Shown here: piece by piece, positions 25,514-34,520 of the stretch
Position numbering within the stretch: the stretch's first letter is position 1
Layout: each line of letters opens with the position of its first letter
NCBI GenBank assembly: GCA_963815665.1
Contig: CAWFHN010000016.1
Coordinates: forward strand, 1-64,000
Origin: DASUPK01 sp963815665
GTDB lineage: Bacteria > Actinomycetota > Thermoleophilia > Solirubrobacterales > 70-9
Direction: 5' to 3'
DNA: 64,000 nt
Position numbers and translations under genes: made by a program
Notes under the pieces: generated by a model
The model's database searches: none
What the model was told of the DNA's origin: nothing
The model's input: the letters and a program-made list of their open reading frames with translations, nothing else

Positions 25514-27153
25514 GCGAGGTTCGCCCTCCGCGGATAGACGACCTCGGGATCGGTGAGGACGTTGACCAGCGCGGGCTTGCCGGAGGCGAAGGCGCGCTCG
25601 AGGGCGGGCTTCAGCTCGTCCGGCGTGCGCACCAGCTCCCCGTGGCAGCCGAGGGCCGAGACCACCTCGTCGTAGCGGGTCTCGGGCCGCAGCTCGGCGG
25701 CGAGCGAGTAGCCGTAGAGGAACTTCATCGGGTGATGCTCGAGGGCCCAGATGCCGTTGTTGCCCATCACGGCGACGATCGGCAGGTTGTGGCGGGCCAT
25801 CGTGTCGAACTCCATCCCGGAGAAGCCGAAGGCGCCGTCGCCGAGCAGCAGGCAGACCTGGCGCTCGGGATGGGCGATCTTGGCGCCGATCGCCTGGCCG
25901 GGACCCGCGCCGAGGCAGCCGTAGGGACCGGGGTCCATCCAGGTGCCCGGCTCCCAGGTCTCCCAGACGCGGCCGGCGAAGCTGACGAAGTCGCCGCCGT
26001 CGCCGACCACGATCGCGTCGCGGTCGAGGAAGTCGCCGAGCTCCCGGTAGACGCGCATGGGATGCATCGGGGAGCGGTCGTCGTCGAGCATCTCCTGCTC
26101 CTCACCGCGCTTCTCCGTCTCGGTGCGGCGGAGCTCCTCGACCCAGGTGGCGGTGCGCTTGGCGCCGCCGGACGCCGCCTGGCGGATCGCGGTCAGCGTG
26201 GCGCCGATGTCGCCCGAGAGGCCGAGGTCCGGCTGGCGATTCTTCTCGAGCCTCGACGGAGCGAAGTCGAGCTGGATCAGCGTCGCCTCCTCCGAGATCG
26301 AGCCGCCGAAGCCGAGCCGGAAGTCGAGCGGGACGCCGATCACCAGCGCGACGTCGCACCCCTTCAAGCCGGCAGAACGGGCGCGTGAGAAGTAGAGCTC
26401 GTGGTCGGGCGGGAAGCAGCCCCGGCCCAGGCCGTTGAGAAAGACCGGGATGCCGAGCGCCTCGGCCAGCTCGCGGAGCTCCGACTCGGCGAAGCCCCAG
26501 TAGAGGTTCGACCCGGCCATGATCGCCGGGCGCTCGGCCTCGGAGAGCAGCTTCGCGGCCTGCTCGGCGCCCTCCGGGGTCCGCTCGGGCACCGCCGGCG
26601 GGTCCGGGACCTCCTCCTCGGCCTCGGAGAAGACCACGTCGAGCGGATAGTCGACGAAGGTGGGCCCGAGGGGCGGCTCGGCCGCGGTGTCGATCGCCTC
26701 GGCGGTCGTTCGGGCGATCTTCCCCGGCTCCCTGACCGTCTGAGCCGACTTGACGAGCGGGCTGACGAAGGGCAGGTGGTCGATCTCCTGAAGCGAGCCC
26801 ATCCCCCATCTCATCTCGGGCGCCCGGCCTCCAAGGGCGACGAGGGGAACGCCGTCCGCCTGCGCCGAGGCGATCGCGCTCATCCCGTTGGTGACGCCGC
26901 AGCCGGCGGTCAGCGCGCAGATCCCGGGCTCGCGGGTGGCCTTGGCCCAGCCGATCGCCGCGAAGGCGGCGGACTGCTCGTGGCGCGTGTCCACCACGTC
27001 GATGCCCTCCGCCCTGCACCCGTCGTAGATGGAGAAGAGGTGGCCGCCGGAGAGGCTGAAGAGCTTGGACGCGCCGCGGCTCTTCATGGCCTGGGCGACC
27101 AGCCGGCCACCGTGGACTGCCGTCTTCTCTTCGACCTGGTCCGGCGTCGCCAT
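25510..27153 (-). CDS. thiamine-diphosphate-dependent acetolactate-synthase-like enzyme
   Basis: A 547-residue member of the POX/ALS family with the standard three domains. The PYR domain (1-185) has the catalytic Glu in RHEQSAAFAAIGWA and the glycine loop GVTNGMSA. The central domain (about 200-335) contains RPAIMAGSNLYWG. The PP domain (about 360-545) has the ThDP/Mg motif GDGAFGFSGMEFDTM...NN. It lacks an adjacent small regulatory subunit, so a catabolic role (oxalyl-CoA decarboxylase, glyoxylate carboligase or benzoylformate-type) is as likely as acetolactate formation. ATG 27153 was chosen over an upstream GTG at 27207 because it begins the conserved part. It is coupled to DUF5661 copy 2. 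Confidence 0.85.
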   Translation of the reverse strand: MATPDQVEEKTAVHGGRLVAQAMKSRGASKLFSLSGGHLFSIYDGCRAEGIDVVDTRHEQSAAFAAIGWAKATREPGICALTAGCGVTNGMSAIASAQADGVPLVALGGRAPEMRWGMGSLQEIDHLPFVSPLVKSAQTVREPGKIARTTAEAIDTAAEPPLGPTFVDYPLDVVFSEAEEEVPDPPAVPERTPEGAEQAAKLLSEAERPAIMAGSNLYWGFAESELRELAEALGIPVFLNGLGRGCFPPDHELYFSRARSAGLKGCDVALVIGVPLDFRLGFGGSISEEATLIQLDFAPSRLEKNRQPDLGLSGDIGATLTAIRQAASGGAKRTATWVEELRRTETEKRGEEQEMLDDDRSPMHPMRVYRELGDFLDRDAIVVGDGGDFVSFAGRVWETWEPGTWMDPGPYGCLGAGPGQAIGAKIAHPERQVCLLLGDGAFGFSGMEFDTMARHNLPIVAVMGNNGIWALEHHPMKFLYGYSLAAELRPETRYDEVVSALGCHGELVRTPDELKPALERAFASGKPALVNVLTDPEVVYPRRANLA

Positions 27154-27169
27154 CAAGGCGAGGCTAGCG

Positions 27170-27937
27170 CTAGATCTCGTCGAGGGCCCGGCGGGCGGCG
27201 CTGGCATCGAGCTCGGCGGCGTGGACTCGCCGCTCGGCCTCCTCCACCTTCTCGCGGGCGCGCTCGAGCGCGGCGCGCTCCCGCTCCAGCTTCCTCTCGG
27301 CGGCGGCGAGCTCGCGCTCCGCGGCCTGGCGGCGCTTCGCCTCCTGCTGGCGGGCCTTGCGCTCGGCGGCCTCGCGGTCCTTCCCCTGCTTGGGCGTGGC
27401 CGGCTTCGCCGCGGTCGCCGGGCCGACCAGCCCGAGCGAAGCCGCCCGCTGCTCGCGGGTGACCCGGCCGCGCTCGATGGCCTCCGCGAGCTCGGGATCG
27501 CCGGCGGCGGCCTGGAGCGTCTCGCCGACGCGGGTCAGGACCTGCGCGCCGACCCCGTGCTCGCGCCCGATGGCCTCGGCCGTCGCAAGCAGCGAGTCGA
27601 CGGTCGTCTGCTCGCGCGCCGCCGCCTTGCGGAGCTTCGCCCTGTCCGTGGACCCGGCCAGCATCTCCTCCTGTGCCGCCCGCAGCTCCCTCCCCACCTC
27701 CAGCAGCCCGGCGACATCATCGGCCTTCCGCAGCGCGAGCTGGTTGACGAGCCAGGCTGCGCGGGTGGGCTTTGGCAGGGCCTTGACCCAATCCGCCGCC
27801 GCCGCGTCCCCATCCGAGCGAATCGACTTGGCGAGCCCGTTCCGGCCGGCCGTGAAATCCTCGAGGGGACCGCGGTAGAGGCCGTCCAGCGCCTTCGGGG
27901 GCACGCCGTCGGGCGGATCTTTAGCCATGGCTGCCAT
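27170..27937 (-). CDS. coiled-coil hypothetical protein
   Basis: A 255-residue protein. The N-terminal half is conserved-looking (ALDGLYRGPLEDFTAGRN, KPTRAAWLVNQLAL, VDSLLATAEAIG). The second half (about 175-250) is an almost pure Ala/Glu/Arg/Lys coiled coil. Similar proteins occur in actinobacteria without known function. It ends 16 bases upstream of the thiamine-diphosphate enzyme and shares its direction, so the three leftward genes 27170, 25510 and 25238 probably form one operon. Confidence 0.75.
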   Translation of the reverse strand: MAAMAKDPPDGVPPKALDGLYRGPLEDFTAGRNGLAKSIRSDGDAAAADWVKALPKPTRAAWLVNQLALRKADDVAGLLEVGRELRAAQEEMLAGSTDRAKLRKAAAREQTTVDSLLATAEAIGREHGVGAQVLTRVGETLQAAAGDPELAEAIERGRVTREQRAASLGLVGPATAAKPATPKQGKDREAAERKARQQEAKRRQAAERELAAAERKLERERAALERAREKVEEAERRVHAAELDASAARRALDEI

Positions 27938-28038
27938 GGAATAGGTAGGGGATTTACCGAATTGCGAGGTGGCGCGCCGCCCGGCGGGTGGCGGATAGTT
28001 GTTGGGCGGTTGGGGGGGTGATGTAAATAGGGGTCTGT

Positions 28039-28069
28039 GGGTCGCCGCCTCCCGGATGGGCGGCGGCCC
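28039..28069 (-). terminator. long hairpin downstream of the HAMP-cyclase gene
   Basis: GGGTCGCCGCC pairs with GGCGGCGGCCC (11 bp, one G-T) around a 9-base loop. It sits 33 bases after the cyclase stop codon. No T-run is present, so it could be a transcript-stabilising hairpin or a weak terminator. Confidence 0.45.
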
Positions 28070-28101
28070 ACTGATTTAGCTCAGGCCGCGTATGGCGTAG
28101 C

Positions 28102-29793
28102 TCAGGAGCCAGGCAGCGTGTTGGTCCTGCCGAGGCCTCGATCCTGGCTCGTTCCGGCCCTGCCCACCCCTGGACCGGGACGGGCGCGGCGACCCAGTCC
28201 GTCCCCGGCGGTCGGGGCGCGACCAAGCCCCCCGACGACCGGATCGCCGAGCGGGTCGTTGATGTCGGCGCCCGGCCCGGTCTCGACCGCGATTGGCACC
28301 AGCGGCGCGAACAGCTCAACCCTGCGGTCGTAGCCGCGGATCTCGCGCTCCCCGCGCGGCTCGACCTCGATCGTCTCCGACAGGAGGGCCCGGGTGTCGC
28401 CAGTGATCAGCACCGAGTCGCCGGTGTCGCGGGTCGCCGCCTCGACCCGGGAGCAGAGGTTGACGGCGTCCCCGATGACGCTGAATGACAGGCGGCCGGC
28501 CCCGCCGATCGCCCCCGCCACCACCTGTCCCGAGTTGACGCCGACACCCACCTCGAAGCCACCGGGGCGGCGGCTGTTGATGGTCCGGGCCAGCTCGACC
28601 GCGCACTGCACCGCCCGGTCGGCGTGCTGTGGGACGCGCTCAGGCGCGCCGAAGACCGCGAGGACCGCGTCCCCGATGAACTGGTCGATGTGCCCGCGGT
28701 GGCGGGCGACGATCGGGACGATGCACTCGAAGAGCTCGTTGAGCCGCGCCACGATCTCCGGCGCCTCTGACTCAGCGGCCGTGGTCGTGAAGTTCCGGAC
28801 GTCGCAGAAGACGAGTGAGACCTCGACCTCCTCGCCGTGTGGCTCGAAGTCCTCGCTGATCAGATGCGCGGCCACCTCCTCGTCGAGGTAGGTGCCGAAG
28901 GCCTCGCGCAGCCGCTCGCGCTCGGCGAGCCCGTCGACCATCTGGTTGAAGGCCGAGGAGAGCTCGCCGAACTCATCGGAGGTAGTCACCGCCACGTGCT
29001 CGTCGAAGCGGCCCTGGCGGATTCGCTCGGTCGCCGCCTCGAGGTCCTCAACCGGCCGGAGGATCGACCGCGTGAGCAGCACGGTCAACTCGAAGCTCAC
29101 CGTGAAGGAGACGAACAGCGCAATCAGCACGTTGATCCCGAGCGCATCGGTGCCGCCGCCGTCCGCGGTGAGCGCCGCGACCACCAGGCCGGTGATCACG
29201 TTGATCAGCGGCAGCGAGCCCAGCAGCTTGACCCGTAGCGGGACGACCGGCCGGTCGATCTTCACCGGCGTATCGAGCTCGGCGTTGATGTCGAAGAGGA
29301 TCGGCCGCATCGCCAGCTCGAGCGCCAGGTAGTGCAGGGTCGCCGCATAGGCGACGGTCAGCAGGGCCGCCGTGGTGATCGGGAAGAAGGCAAGCCAGTT
29401 CAGCCCGAGCACCTCCATCGACGCCGCCACCGCGACCACGGTGACCAGGATCGGAGCCAGGAAGTCGCGGCGGATGAGCTGCATCGGCAGGTTCACGGCC
29501 AGGTGCCATGCCTCCGCCGTCCGCTCGGAGGAACGCGCTCCGCCGATCCAGGCCTTCAGCGGGCGCAGCCGCCTCAGCACCCTGAAGATCACGATCGCGA
29601 GGGCGACCGCGGTCAGACCCAGCGTGATCGCGAGGATCTTCAGGAAGTCTCCGCTTGAGACCGAGTAGTAGAAGCTGAAAAGCGCAACCGCGCCCGTGGC
29701 GATCAGGAACGCCGTCTGGAGCTCGACCGTGACGAATACGGCCGGGTAGTGGCGCCCGAGCTTGCGATACAGCCATGTGAGGGGATGGGACAT
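28102..29793 (-). CDS. membrane class III adenylate/guanylate cyclase with HAMP domain
   Basis: A 563-residue receptor-type cyclase. About six membrane helices lie in residues 20-245, followed by HAMP (RSILRPVEDLEAATERIRQG...DEFGELSSAFNQMVDGL, about 245-300) and a class III catalytic domain (about 315-485). VSLVFCDVRNFT holds the first metal Asp, GDAVLAVFG the second, and SVIGDAVNLCSRVEA the base/transition-state region. A 60-residue Gly/Pro-rich tail follows. It should convert ATP (or GTP) to a cyclic nucleotide in response to a membrane signal. Substrate choice cannot be fixed by eye. Monocistronic. Confidence 0.9.
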   Translation of the reverse strand: MSHPLTWLYRKLGRHYPAVFVTVELQTAFLIATGAVALFSFYYSVSSGDFLKILAITLGLTAVALAIVIFRVLRRLRPLKAWIGGARSSERTAEAWHLAVNLPMQLIRRDFLAPILVTVVAVAASMEVLGLNWLAFFPITTAALLTVAYAATLHYLALELAMRPILFDINAELDTPVKIDRPVVPLRVKLLGSLPLINVITGLVVAALTADGGGTDALGINVLIALFVSFTVSFELTVLLTRSILRPVEDLEAATERIRQGRFDEHVAVTTSDEFGELSSAFNQMVDGLAERERLREAFGTYLDEEVAAHLISEDFEPHGEEVEVSLVFCDVRNFTTTAAESEAPEIVARLNELFECIVPIVARHRGHIDQFIGDAVLAVFGAPERVPQHADRAVQCAVELARTINSRRPGGFEVGVGVNSGQVVAGAIGGAGRLSFSVIGDAVNLCSRVEAATRDTGDSVLITGDTRALLSETIEVEPRGEREIRGYDRRVELFAPLVPIAVETGPGADINDPLGDPVVGGLGRAPTAGDGLGRRARPGPGVGRAGTSQDRGLGRTNTLPGS

Positions 29794-29813
29794 GGGTAGC
29801 CCCAGATTGTCCC

Positions 29814-30452
29814 TTACAGCGCGGCGATCGCCTCAGCTACGGGTGTGTCCCCGTTCAGCAGGTCGAATCCCTTGCCGATCGCGTTATCGGAGCGAAGCGC
29901 CTCGGCGAGAACGAGCGCGACGTCATCGCGGGTGACCGAGCCGGTCCCTCCGGGGCCGTCGCCGAGGTCGACCTTGCCGGTGCCCGGGTCGTCCGTCAGC
30001 CGGCCGGGGCGCACGATCGTGTAATCCAGGCCGCTCTCCTCCACGTACTTGTCCGCCTCGGACTTGGCCTCGTAATAGGGCTTCATCTCATCGGACCAGC
30101 GCTCGGGATGGTTGGCTCCGATGGAGCTGACGATCAGATAGCGGCGAACCTCGTGGGTCCGTGCCGCATCGGCGAGATTCACGGCCCCGGCGTAGTCGAC
30201 GGTGCGCTTCCGCGCCGGGCCGCTGCCCGGGCCGGCGCCCGCCGCGAACACGACCGCGTCGGCGCCCGCCACCGCGTCGTCGATCTCGATGTTCTCGATG
30301 TCGATCAGAATCGGCTCGACCCCGATCTCCTCGAGGTCCTTCTCCTGGTCGGTATGGCGGATGATGCCCCGCGGGCTGTCCCCGCGCGCGACGAGGAGCT
30401 TCGCCAGCCGCATGGCGATCTTGCCGTGCCCTCCGACGATGACGACGTTCAC
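29814..30452 (-). CDS. NAD(P)-binding atypical short-chain dehydrogenase (SDR_a5-like)
   Basis: A 212-residue Rossmann protein beginning MNVVIVGGHGKIAMRLAKLL, the G-x-x-G dinucleotide loop. YLIVSSIGAN supplies a strand-4 Ser, YYEAKSEADKYV the Y-x-x-x-K pair, and YTIVRPGRLTDD closes the fold. This is the NAD(P)H-binding group related to NmrA and complex-I assembly proteins, where catalytic activity is often unproven. The GTG 30452 start is used. A longer frame runs through the tRNA and cannot be real. Confidence 0.88.
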   Translation of the reverse strand: MNVVIVGGHGKIAMRLAKLLVARGDSPRGIIRHTDQEKDLEEIGVEPILIDIENIEIDDAVAGADAVVFAAGAGPGSGPARKRTVDYAGAVNLADAARTHEVRRYLIVSSIGANHPERWSDEMKPYYEAKSEADKYVEESGLDYTIVRPGRLTDDPGTGKVDLGDGPGGTGSVTRDDVALVLAEALRSDNAIGKGFDLLNGDTPVAEAIAAL

Positions 30453-30480
30453 GGCCTCGACGATACTCGGACGGATGGAG

Positions 30481-30566
30481 TGCCGGGGGTGGGATTCGAA
30501 CCCACACTGTCCCGAAGGACCGCAGATTTTAAGTCCGCGTGCCTCGACCAATTGGGCTACCCCGGC
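30481..30566 (-). tRNA. tRNA-Leu, anticodon UAA
   Basis: The 86-base gene folds as a class II tRNA. The acceptor GCCGGGG pairs with CCCCGGC, the D-loop is CCCAATTGGTCGAGG, and the anticodon stem-loop is GCGGACTTAAAATCTGC with TAA. The variable arm GGTCCTTCGGGAC forms a hairpin, and the T-arm is GTGGGTTCGAATCCCAC. The discriminator A is at 30481. CCA is not encoded. It lies between the dehydrogenase and marR genes, with all stems intact. Confidence 0.95.
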
Positions 30567-30605
30567 CGGGTGTGAATCGCGCCGAGGCCGGTGCCGCGAG
30601 CCGGG

Positions 30606-31046
30606 CTAGGCCGAGATCGCGAGCGAGTGGTCCTCTAGCGCCTTGGCTAAGAGGTCGCGCAGCTGGTCGCGCTCGGAGCGATCGAGCTTGCCGAGCACGT
30701 CGTCCTCCAGGGTCTCCAGCTCCCGCTCCGCCTTCTCGAGGGCCTTGTAGCCCTTGGGGGTGATCTCGACGATGTGCCGGCGGCGATCCTCGGGATCCCG
30801 CGTGCGCGCGATCAGGCGCTCGTCCTCGAGCCCGTTCAGCAGGATCACGCAGTTGTTGGCGTCCATCATCATCGTCTCGGCCAGCTTCTGCTGGGTCGCC
30901 CTACCGGACTCGCGCAGATAGACCAGCGCGACAAACTCCTTGATGCGGATGCCGATCAGCTCGGGCACCGCCCGGCGGTAGATGACGCGCGAGAGGCGCG
31001 TCAGCAGGTTCATCGAGCCTGCGACGGATGGAGCTTGCGTACTCAT
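30606..31046 (-). CDS. MarR-family transcriptional regulator
   Basis: A 146-residue winged-helix repressor. Helices open with SMNLLTRLSRVIYRRAVPEL, recognition region LAETMMMDANNCVILLNGLEDE, and the wing RTRDPEDRRRHIVEITPKG has the family's D-R-R signature. The C-terminal dimer helices follow. ATG 31046 was chosen over a start at 31139 because the longer form would overlap the divergent promoter. It is divergent from an EmrB/QacA-type exporter. The 75 bases between them contain inverted repeats over the exporter's promoter, so it very probably represses that pump and itself, relieved by a phenolic or drug ligand. Confidence 0.92.
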   Translation of the reverse strand: MSTQAPSVAGSMNLLTRLSRVIYRRAVPELIGIRIKEFVALVYLRESGRATQQKLAETMMMDANNCVILLNGLEDERLIARTRDPEDRRRHIVEITPKGYKALEKAERELETLEDDVLGKLDRSERDQLRDLLAKALEDHSLAISA

Positions 31047-31074
31047 CTCTCGTCCGAATCGTAGCCTGATTCCA

Positions 31075-31119
31075 AGATCATCCTTGACATGATGATAGTC
31101 CTTGCTATAGTGACGATCC
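31075..31119 (+). promoter_or_regulatory. exporter promoter with overlapping MarR operator
   Basis: A near-consensus sigma-70-type promoter: TTGACA (31084-31089), 16-base spacer, TATAGT (31106-31111). The transcript start would be about 31118, just before the GTG at 31122. The inverted repeat ATCAT...ATGAT overlaps the -35 box, a usual place for a MarR site. This AT-rich stretch stands out from its surroundings. Confidence 0.75.
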
Positions 31120-31121
31120 TC

Positions 31122-32624
31122 GTGGAGGCTACAAACCACACCATAGCGCGGCAGTCCGACCGTCGGCGGTGGGTCGCGCTATTTGTCGTCTGCCTGGGTC
31201 AGTTGATGGTCATCCTCGACACGACGATCGTCAACGTCGCCCTCCCCTCGATCCAGGCAGACCTCAACTTCAGCCAGTCGAGCCTCACCTGGGTGATCGA
31301 CGGCTACCTGATCACGTTCGGCAGCCTCCTGCTGCTCGCCGGGCGTCTCGGCGACCTGCTCGGCCGCAAGCGCGTCTTCCTGCTCGGGGTCGCCTCCTTC
31401 GTGATCGCCTCGATCCTCTGCGGCATCGCCCCCAGCGGAACCACGCTCGTGATCGCCCGCTTCCTGCAGGGCGGTGCGGCCGCGCTCACCTCGGCGGTGA
31501 TCATCGCGATCATCGCCGTCGAGTTCCCGCAGCCGGCTGACCGGGCAAAGGCGATGAGCCTGTACACGTTCGTGATCGCCGGCGGCGCGTCTCTCGGACT
31601 GCTGCTCGGCGGCTTCCTCACCGAGACGATCAGCTGGCACTGGATCTTCTTCGTCAACCTGCCCATCGGCGCCGTCACCTACGTGCTCGGCCGCTCGCTG
31701 ATCGCCGAGAACGAGGGCATCGGCTTTGGGGAGGGCGTCGACTGGCTCGGCTCCGTTCTCATCACCGTCGCCTCGATGCTCGGCATCTACGGGCTGGTGA
31801 AGATCCCCGAGTGGGGCTGGACCGGCGGCAACACCCTCGCCTTCATCGGCTCCGCCCTACTGCTGCTCGCCGCCTTCGGCGCGCTCGAGTCGCGTATCCG
31901 CAACCCGATCATGCCGCTCCGGGTTCTCGGCCTGCGCAGCCTGATCACCGCCAACCTGGTCCGCGGCTTCCTGGTTACGGGCGCCTACTCGACCTTCTTC
32001 CTCGGCGCGCTCTACTTCCAGCACGTCCGCGGCTGGAGCCCGATCGAGATCGGCCTCGCCTTCATGGCGATGAGCGTCTCCCTGGCCATCATGTCGTCCG
32101 GGCTCTCGGCCCGGCTGGTCGAGCGATTCGGCCCGAAGCCGACCCTCGTCGTGGGCATCGCGGGGCCCGTCCTCGGACTGTTCCTCTTCTCGCAGGTCGG
32201 AGAGAGCACCCCTTACTTCCCGTCGCTGTTCGCGGCCTTTGCGCTTCTCGGCCTCGGCTTCGGCGCCGCCAACCCGCCGCTGATGATGATCGCGATGGAG
32301 GATGTCCCGGCGGAGGACGCCGGCCTCGCCTCAGGAACGATCCAGGTCTCCATACAGCTCTCGGCCGCCATCGGCCTGGCCGCGCTGGGCACGATCGCGA
32401 CCGACCGCACCAACTCCCTGCGGGCGGCGGGCGAGAGCGCCAATCAGGCTCTCAGCGGCGGGTACCACCTCGCATTCCTGATCGCAGCCGGCGCCGCGGC
32501 GGTGGGCATCGTGATCGCGGCCCTCGTCCTGCGCGCGCCGAGCGCGAGGGAGATCGAGGACGAGATCGAGGAGGGCGCTCCGGTCGGGATCGAGGCCGAG
32601 CCGGCGGAACGCCTGGCCGCTTAG
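31122..32624 (+). CDS. MFS multidrug exporter, DHA2 (EmrB/QacA) 14-helix family
   Basis: A proton-driven drug efflux pump of about 500 residues with 14 predicted helices. Motif A is GRLGDLLGRKRVF, and helix 1 has the DHA2 signature LDTTIVNVALPSI. Motif C-like glycines are in GGASLGLLLGGFL. An acidic tail (EIEDEIEEGAP) is cytoplasmic. The GTG at 31122 lies 10 bases after the -10 hexamer, giving a nearly leaderless transcript. Starts further up lie inside the promoter and were rejected. Regulated by the divergent MarR protein. Confidence 0.9.
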   Translation: MEATNHTIARQSDRRRWVALFVVCLGQLMVILDTTIVNVALPSIQADLNFSQSSLTWVIDGYLITFGSLLLLAGRLGDLLGRKRVFLLGVASFVIASILCGIAPSGTTLVIARFLQGGAAALTSAVIIAIIAVEFPQPADRAKAMSLYTFVIAGGASLGLLLGGFLTETISWHWIFFVNLPIGAVTYVLGRSLIAENEGIGFGEGVDWLGSVLITVASMLGIYGLVKIPEWGWTGGNTLAFIGSALLLLAAFGALESRIRNPIMPLRVLGLRSLITANLVRGFLVTGAYSTFFLGALYFQHVRGWSPIEIGLAFMAMSVSLAIMSSGLSARLVERFGPKPTLVVGIAGPVLGLFLFSQVGESTPYFPSLFAAFALLGLGFGAANPPLMMIAMEDVPAEDAGLASGTIQVSIQLSAAIGLAALGTIATDRTNSLRAAGESANQALSGGYHLAFLIAAGAAAVGIVIAALVLRAPSAREIEDEIEEGAPVGIEAEPAERLAA

Positions 32625-32737
32625 GCGCGGCTTAGACCGGTCGCCGACAATCACGTTGTCTCGAGGAGAGAGTCCCCGCAAATAGCGGCGGAACCGCGCG
32701 CATAACAGGCAAATTTCGTGGGCATTAAGGCCCGTGC

Positions 32738-34474
32738 GTGCGCAACCGAACCGCTGCTACCGTGTTTCCGGGGGCAGGGAGAGCCACTCCTGAGTCCCCC
32801 CCGGTCTTGGAAGCTTCAACGCTCACACACGCACAGCGACGCGGGCTTTTCGCCCGGCGGTCGCCGCTTCTTCGCTTCCAGGACGATGAGCATCTCGTCG
32901 CGCTGACCCGCCAGGGCCATCAGCACGCCTTCGACGCGCTGGTCGAGCGCTACCAGGCGCGGCTGCTCGGGTTCTGCCGCCAGATGCTCGGCTCGACCGA
33001 GGACGCCGAGGACGTGCTCCAGGAGGTCTTCGTCGCTGCCTACAACGCGATGGTCGCGGACGAGCGGCCGATCGCGGTCCGGCCGTGGCTCTACCGCATC
33101 GCCCGGAACCGCAGCCTCAACCACCTTCGGAAGCCGACCGCCGACGGCCAGGACACGATGGACACCCACCCCCACATGAACGGGGTGACCACGCTCGAGC
33201 GGGTCCAGAATCGCGAGGAGTTCCGCAACCTCCTCACCGACGTCGGCAAGCTGCCCGAGACGCAGCGCTCCGCGCTGTTGCTCCGCGAGATCGACGCGAT
33301 GAGCTACGACGAGATCGCCCAGGCCATGGACACCACCGTCCCGGGCGTCAAGTCGCTGCTCGTGCGCGCCCGGATCGCGCTGGCCGAGTCGAGCCAGGCG
33401 CGGCAGCTCACCTGCGACGAGGTCAGGCTCGAGCTCGCCGAGGCCGCCGAGGGGCTCACCAAGGCCTCGGGTCCGGTCCGGCGCCACGTCAAGGCTTGCG
33501 ACCCCTGTCGGGAGTTCCGCTCCCAGCTTCGCTCGGATACCAAGGCGCTCGCGGCGATCTTCCCTGCCGCCCCGCTGATCCTCCTCAAGGGTGCCCTGCT
33601 GGCCAAGCTCAGCGGCATCTTCGGCGGTGGCGGCGGCGCAGCGGCAGGTGCGGGTGGCGGCGGCGGAGCCGCGGCCGGCGCAGGAGCTGGTGGAGCCGGA
33701 GCCGGAGCCGCAGGCGCCGGAGCCGCCGGAGCGGGTGCCGCAGGAGCAGGAGCCGCAGGCGCGGGAGCCGCCGGAGCGGGTGTCGCAGGAGCCGCCGGTG
33801 CGGGCGCAGCGGGTGCCGCCGGAGCCGGTGCCGCGGCAGCTGGTGGCACGGCGGCCATCGGCGGAGCGGCCGCGGCCGGTGGAGCCGCCGCGGGCAGCGG
33901 AGCAGCCGCCGCCGCGACGGGCGCGGCAGCCGCAATCGGGACCAAGGCAGCCGCCGGGATCGCCACGGCGGCGATCATCGCCGGTGGCGCCGCCGAGATC
34001 CAACACGTTTCAGGCCCACATCCGGCGAAGCCCTCCCCAGCCAAGACCAAGAGCGTCGACCGCGGCAAGCCGGTGAAGACCAATATCCCGCCGAAGACGG
34101 ATGCCACTGCGCAGGATCCGGCCGCGACCCAGGCGCCGCCAACCGCCGTCGACCCGGCAACCACCCAGCCTCCCGCCACGGTCACGGTTCCGGCCCAGCC
34201 GATCGATCCGACCAAGGCGAAGGGCACCGCGACCGGCGGAACGACCGCCACCGGCACCGCCAAGCGCAAGCACCACCACAAGAACGCGGTCGCCAACAGC
34301 GACTCCCAGCCCAACACGCCGGTGCAGAGCGGTCCGGTCACGACCGGCGTCGAGCCGTCCACCTGCGACGCGGACGGCGACGGCGTCCCCGACCCGGGTG
34401 CGCCCAGCAGCTGCACCACCGGCGGCACGGCCACCACAGGGGGCGCGCAGGGCGAGATGGCACCGGTGCCCTAG
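32738..34474 (+). CDS. ECF sigma factor fused to an anti-sigma-like zinc motif and a long Gly/Ala and Thr/Pro tail
   Basis: A 578-residue protein, three times the usual ECF length. Region 2 (about 60-130) has FDALVERYQARLLGFCRQML, DAEDVLQEVF and WLYRIARN. Region 4 (about 165-215) has LPETQRSALLLREIDAMSYDEIA and a DNA-reading helix. Residues about 225-265 contain C226 and H250-x3-C254-x2-C257, the H-x3-C-x2-C pattern of zinc anti-sigma (ZAS) domains. From 296 to about 410 there is a Gly/Ala repeat, then a Pro/Thr/Lys-rich stretch, a His/Lys cluster and a D-G-D-G calcium-loop-like motif. Self-inhibition of the sigma part by the ZAS part is inferred. The start is uncertain and no ribosome site is obvious. 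Confidence 0.8.
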   Translation: MRNRTAATVFPGAGRATPESPPVLEASTLTHAQRRGLFARRSPLLRFQDDEHLVALTRQGHQHAFDALVERYQARLLGFCRQMLGSTEDAEDVLQEVFVAAYNAMVADERPIAVRPWLYRIARNRSLNHLRKPTADGQDTMDTHPHMNGVTTLERVQNREEFRNLLTDVGKLPETQRSALLLREIDAMSYDEIAQAMDTTVPGVKSLLVRARIALAESSQARQLTCDEVRLELAEAAEGLTKASGPVRRHVKACDPCREFRSQLRSDTKALAAIFPAAPLILLKGALLAKLSGIFGGGGGAAAGAGGGGGAAAGAGAGGAGAGAAGAGAAGAGAAGAGAAGAGAAGAGVAGAAGAGAAGAAGAGAAAAGGTAAIGGAAAAGGAAAGSGAAAAATGAAAAIGTKAAAGIATAAIIAGGAAEIQHVSGPHPAKPSPAKTKSVDRGKPVKTNIPPKTDATAQDPAATQAPPTAVDPATTQPPATVTVPAQPIDPTKAKGTATGGTTATGTAKRKHHHKNAVANSDSQPNTPVQSGPVTTGVEPSTCDADGDGVPDPGAPSSCTTGGTATTGGAQGEMAPVP

Positions 34475-34520
34475 ACGGCGCCCAAGAAGCACAAGGCCAC
34501 GATCGAGGCTCGCCCCCGGG

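Noticed and set aside
31089..31121. Upstream ATG starts for the MFS exporter
   Set aside because: They lie inside the TTGACA-N16-TATAGT promoter and before the predicted transcript start.
33600..33930. Gly/Ala repeat in the sigma-factor gene as a CRISPR-like or tandem DNA repeat
   Set aside because: Units are irregular GCC/GGA codon mixtures without constant repeat and spacer; it is low-complexity coding sequence.
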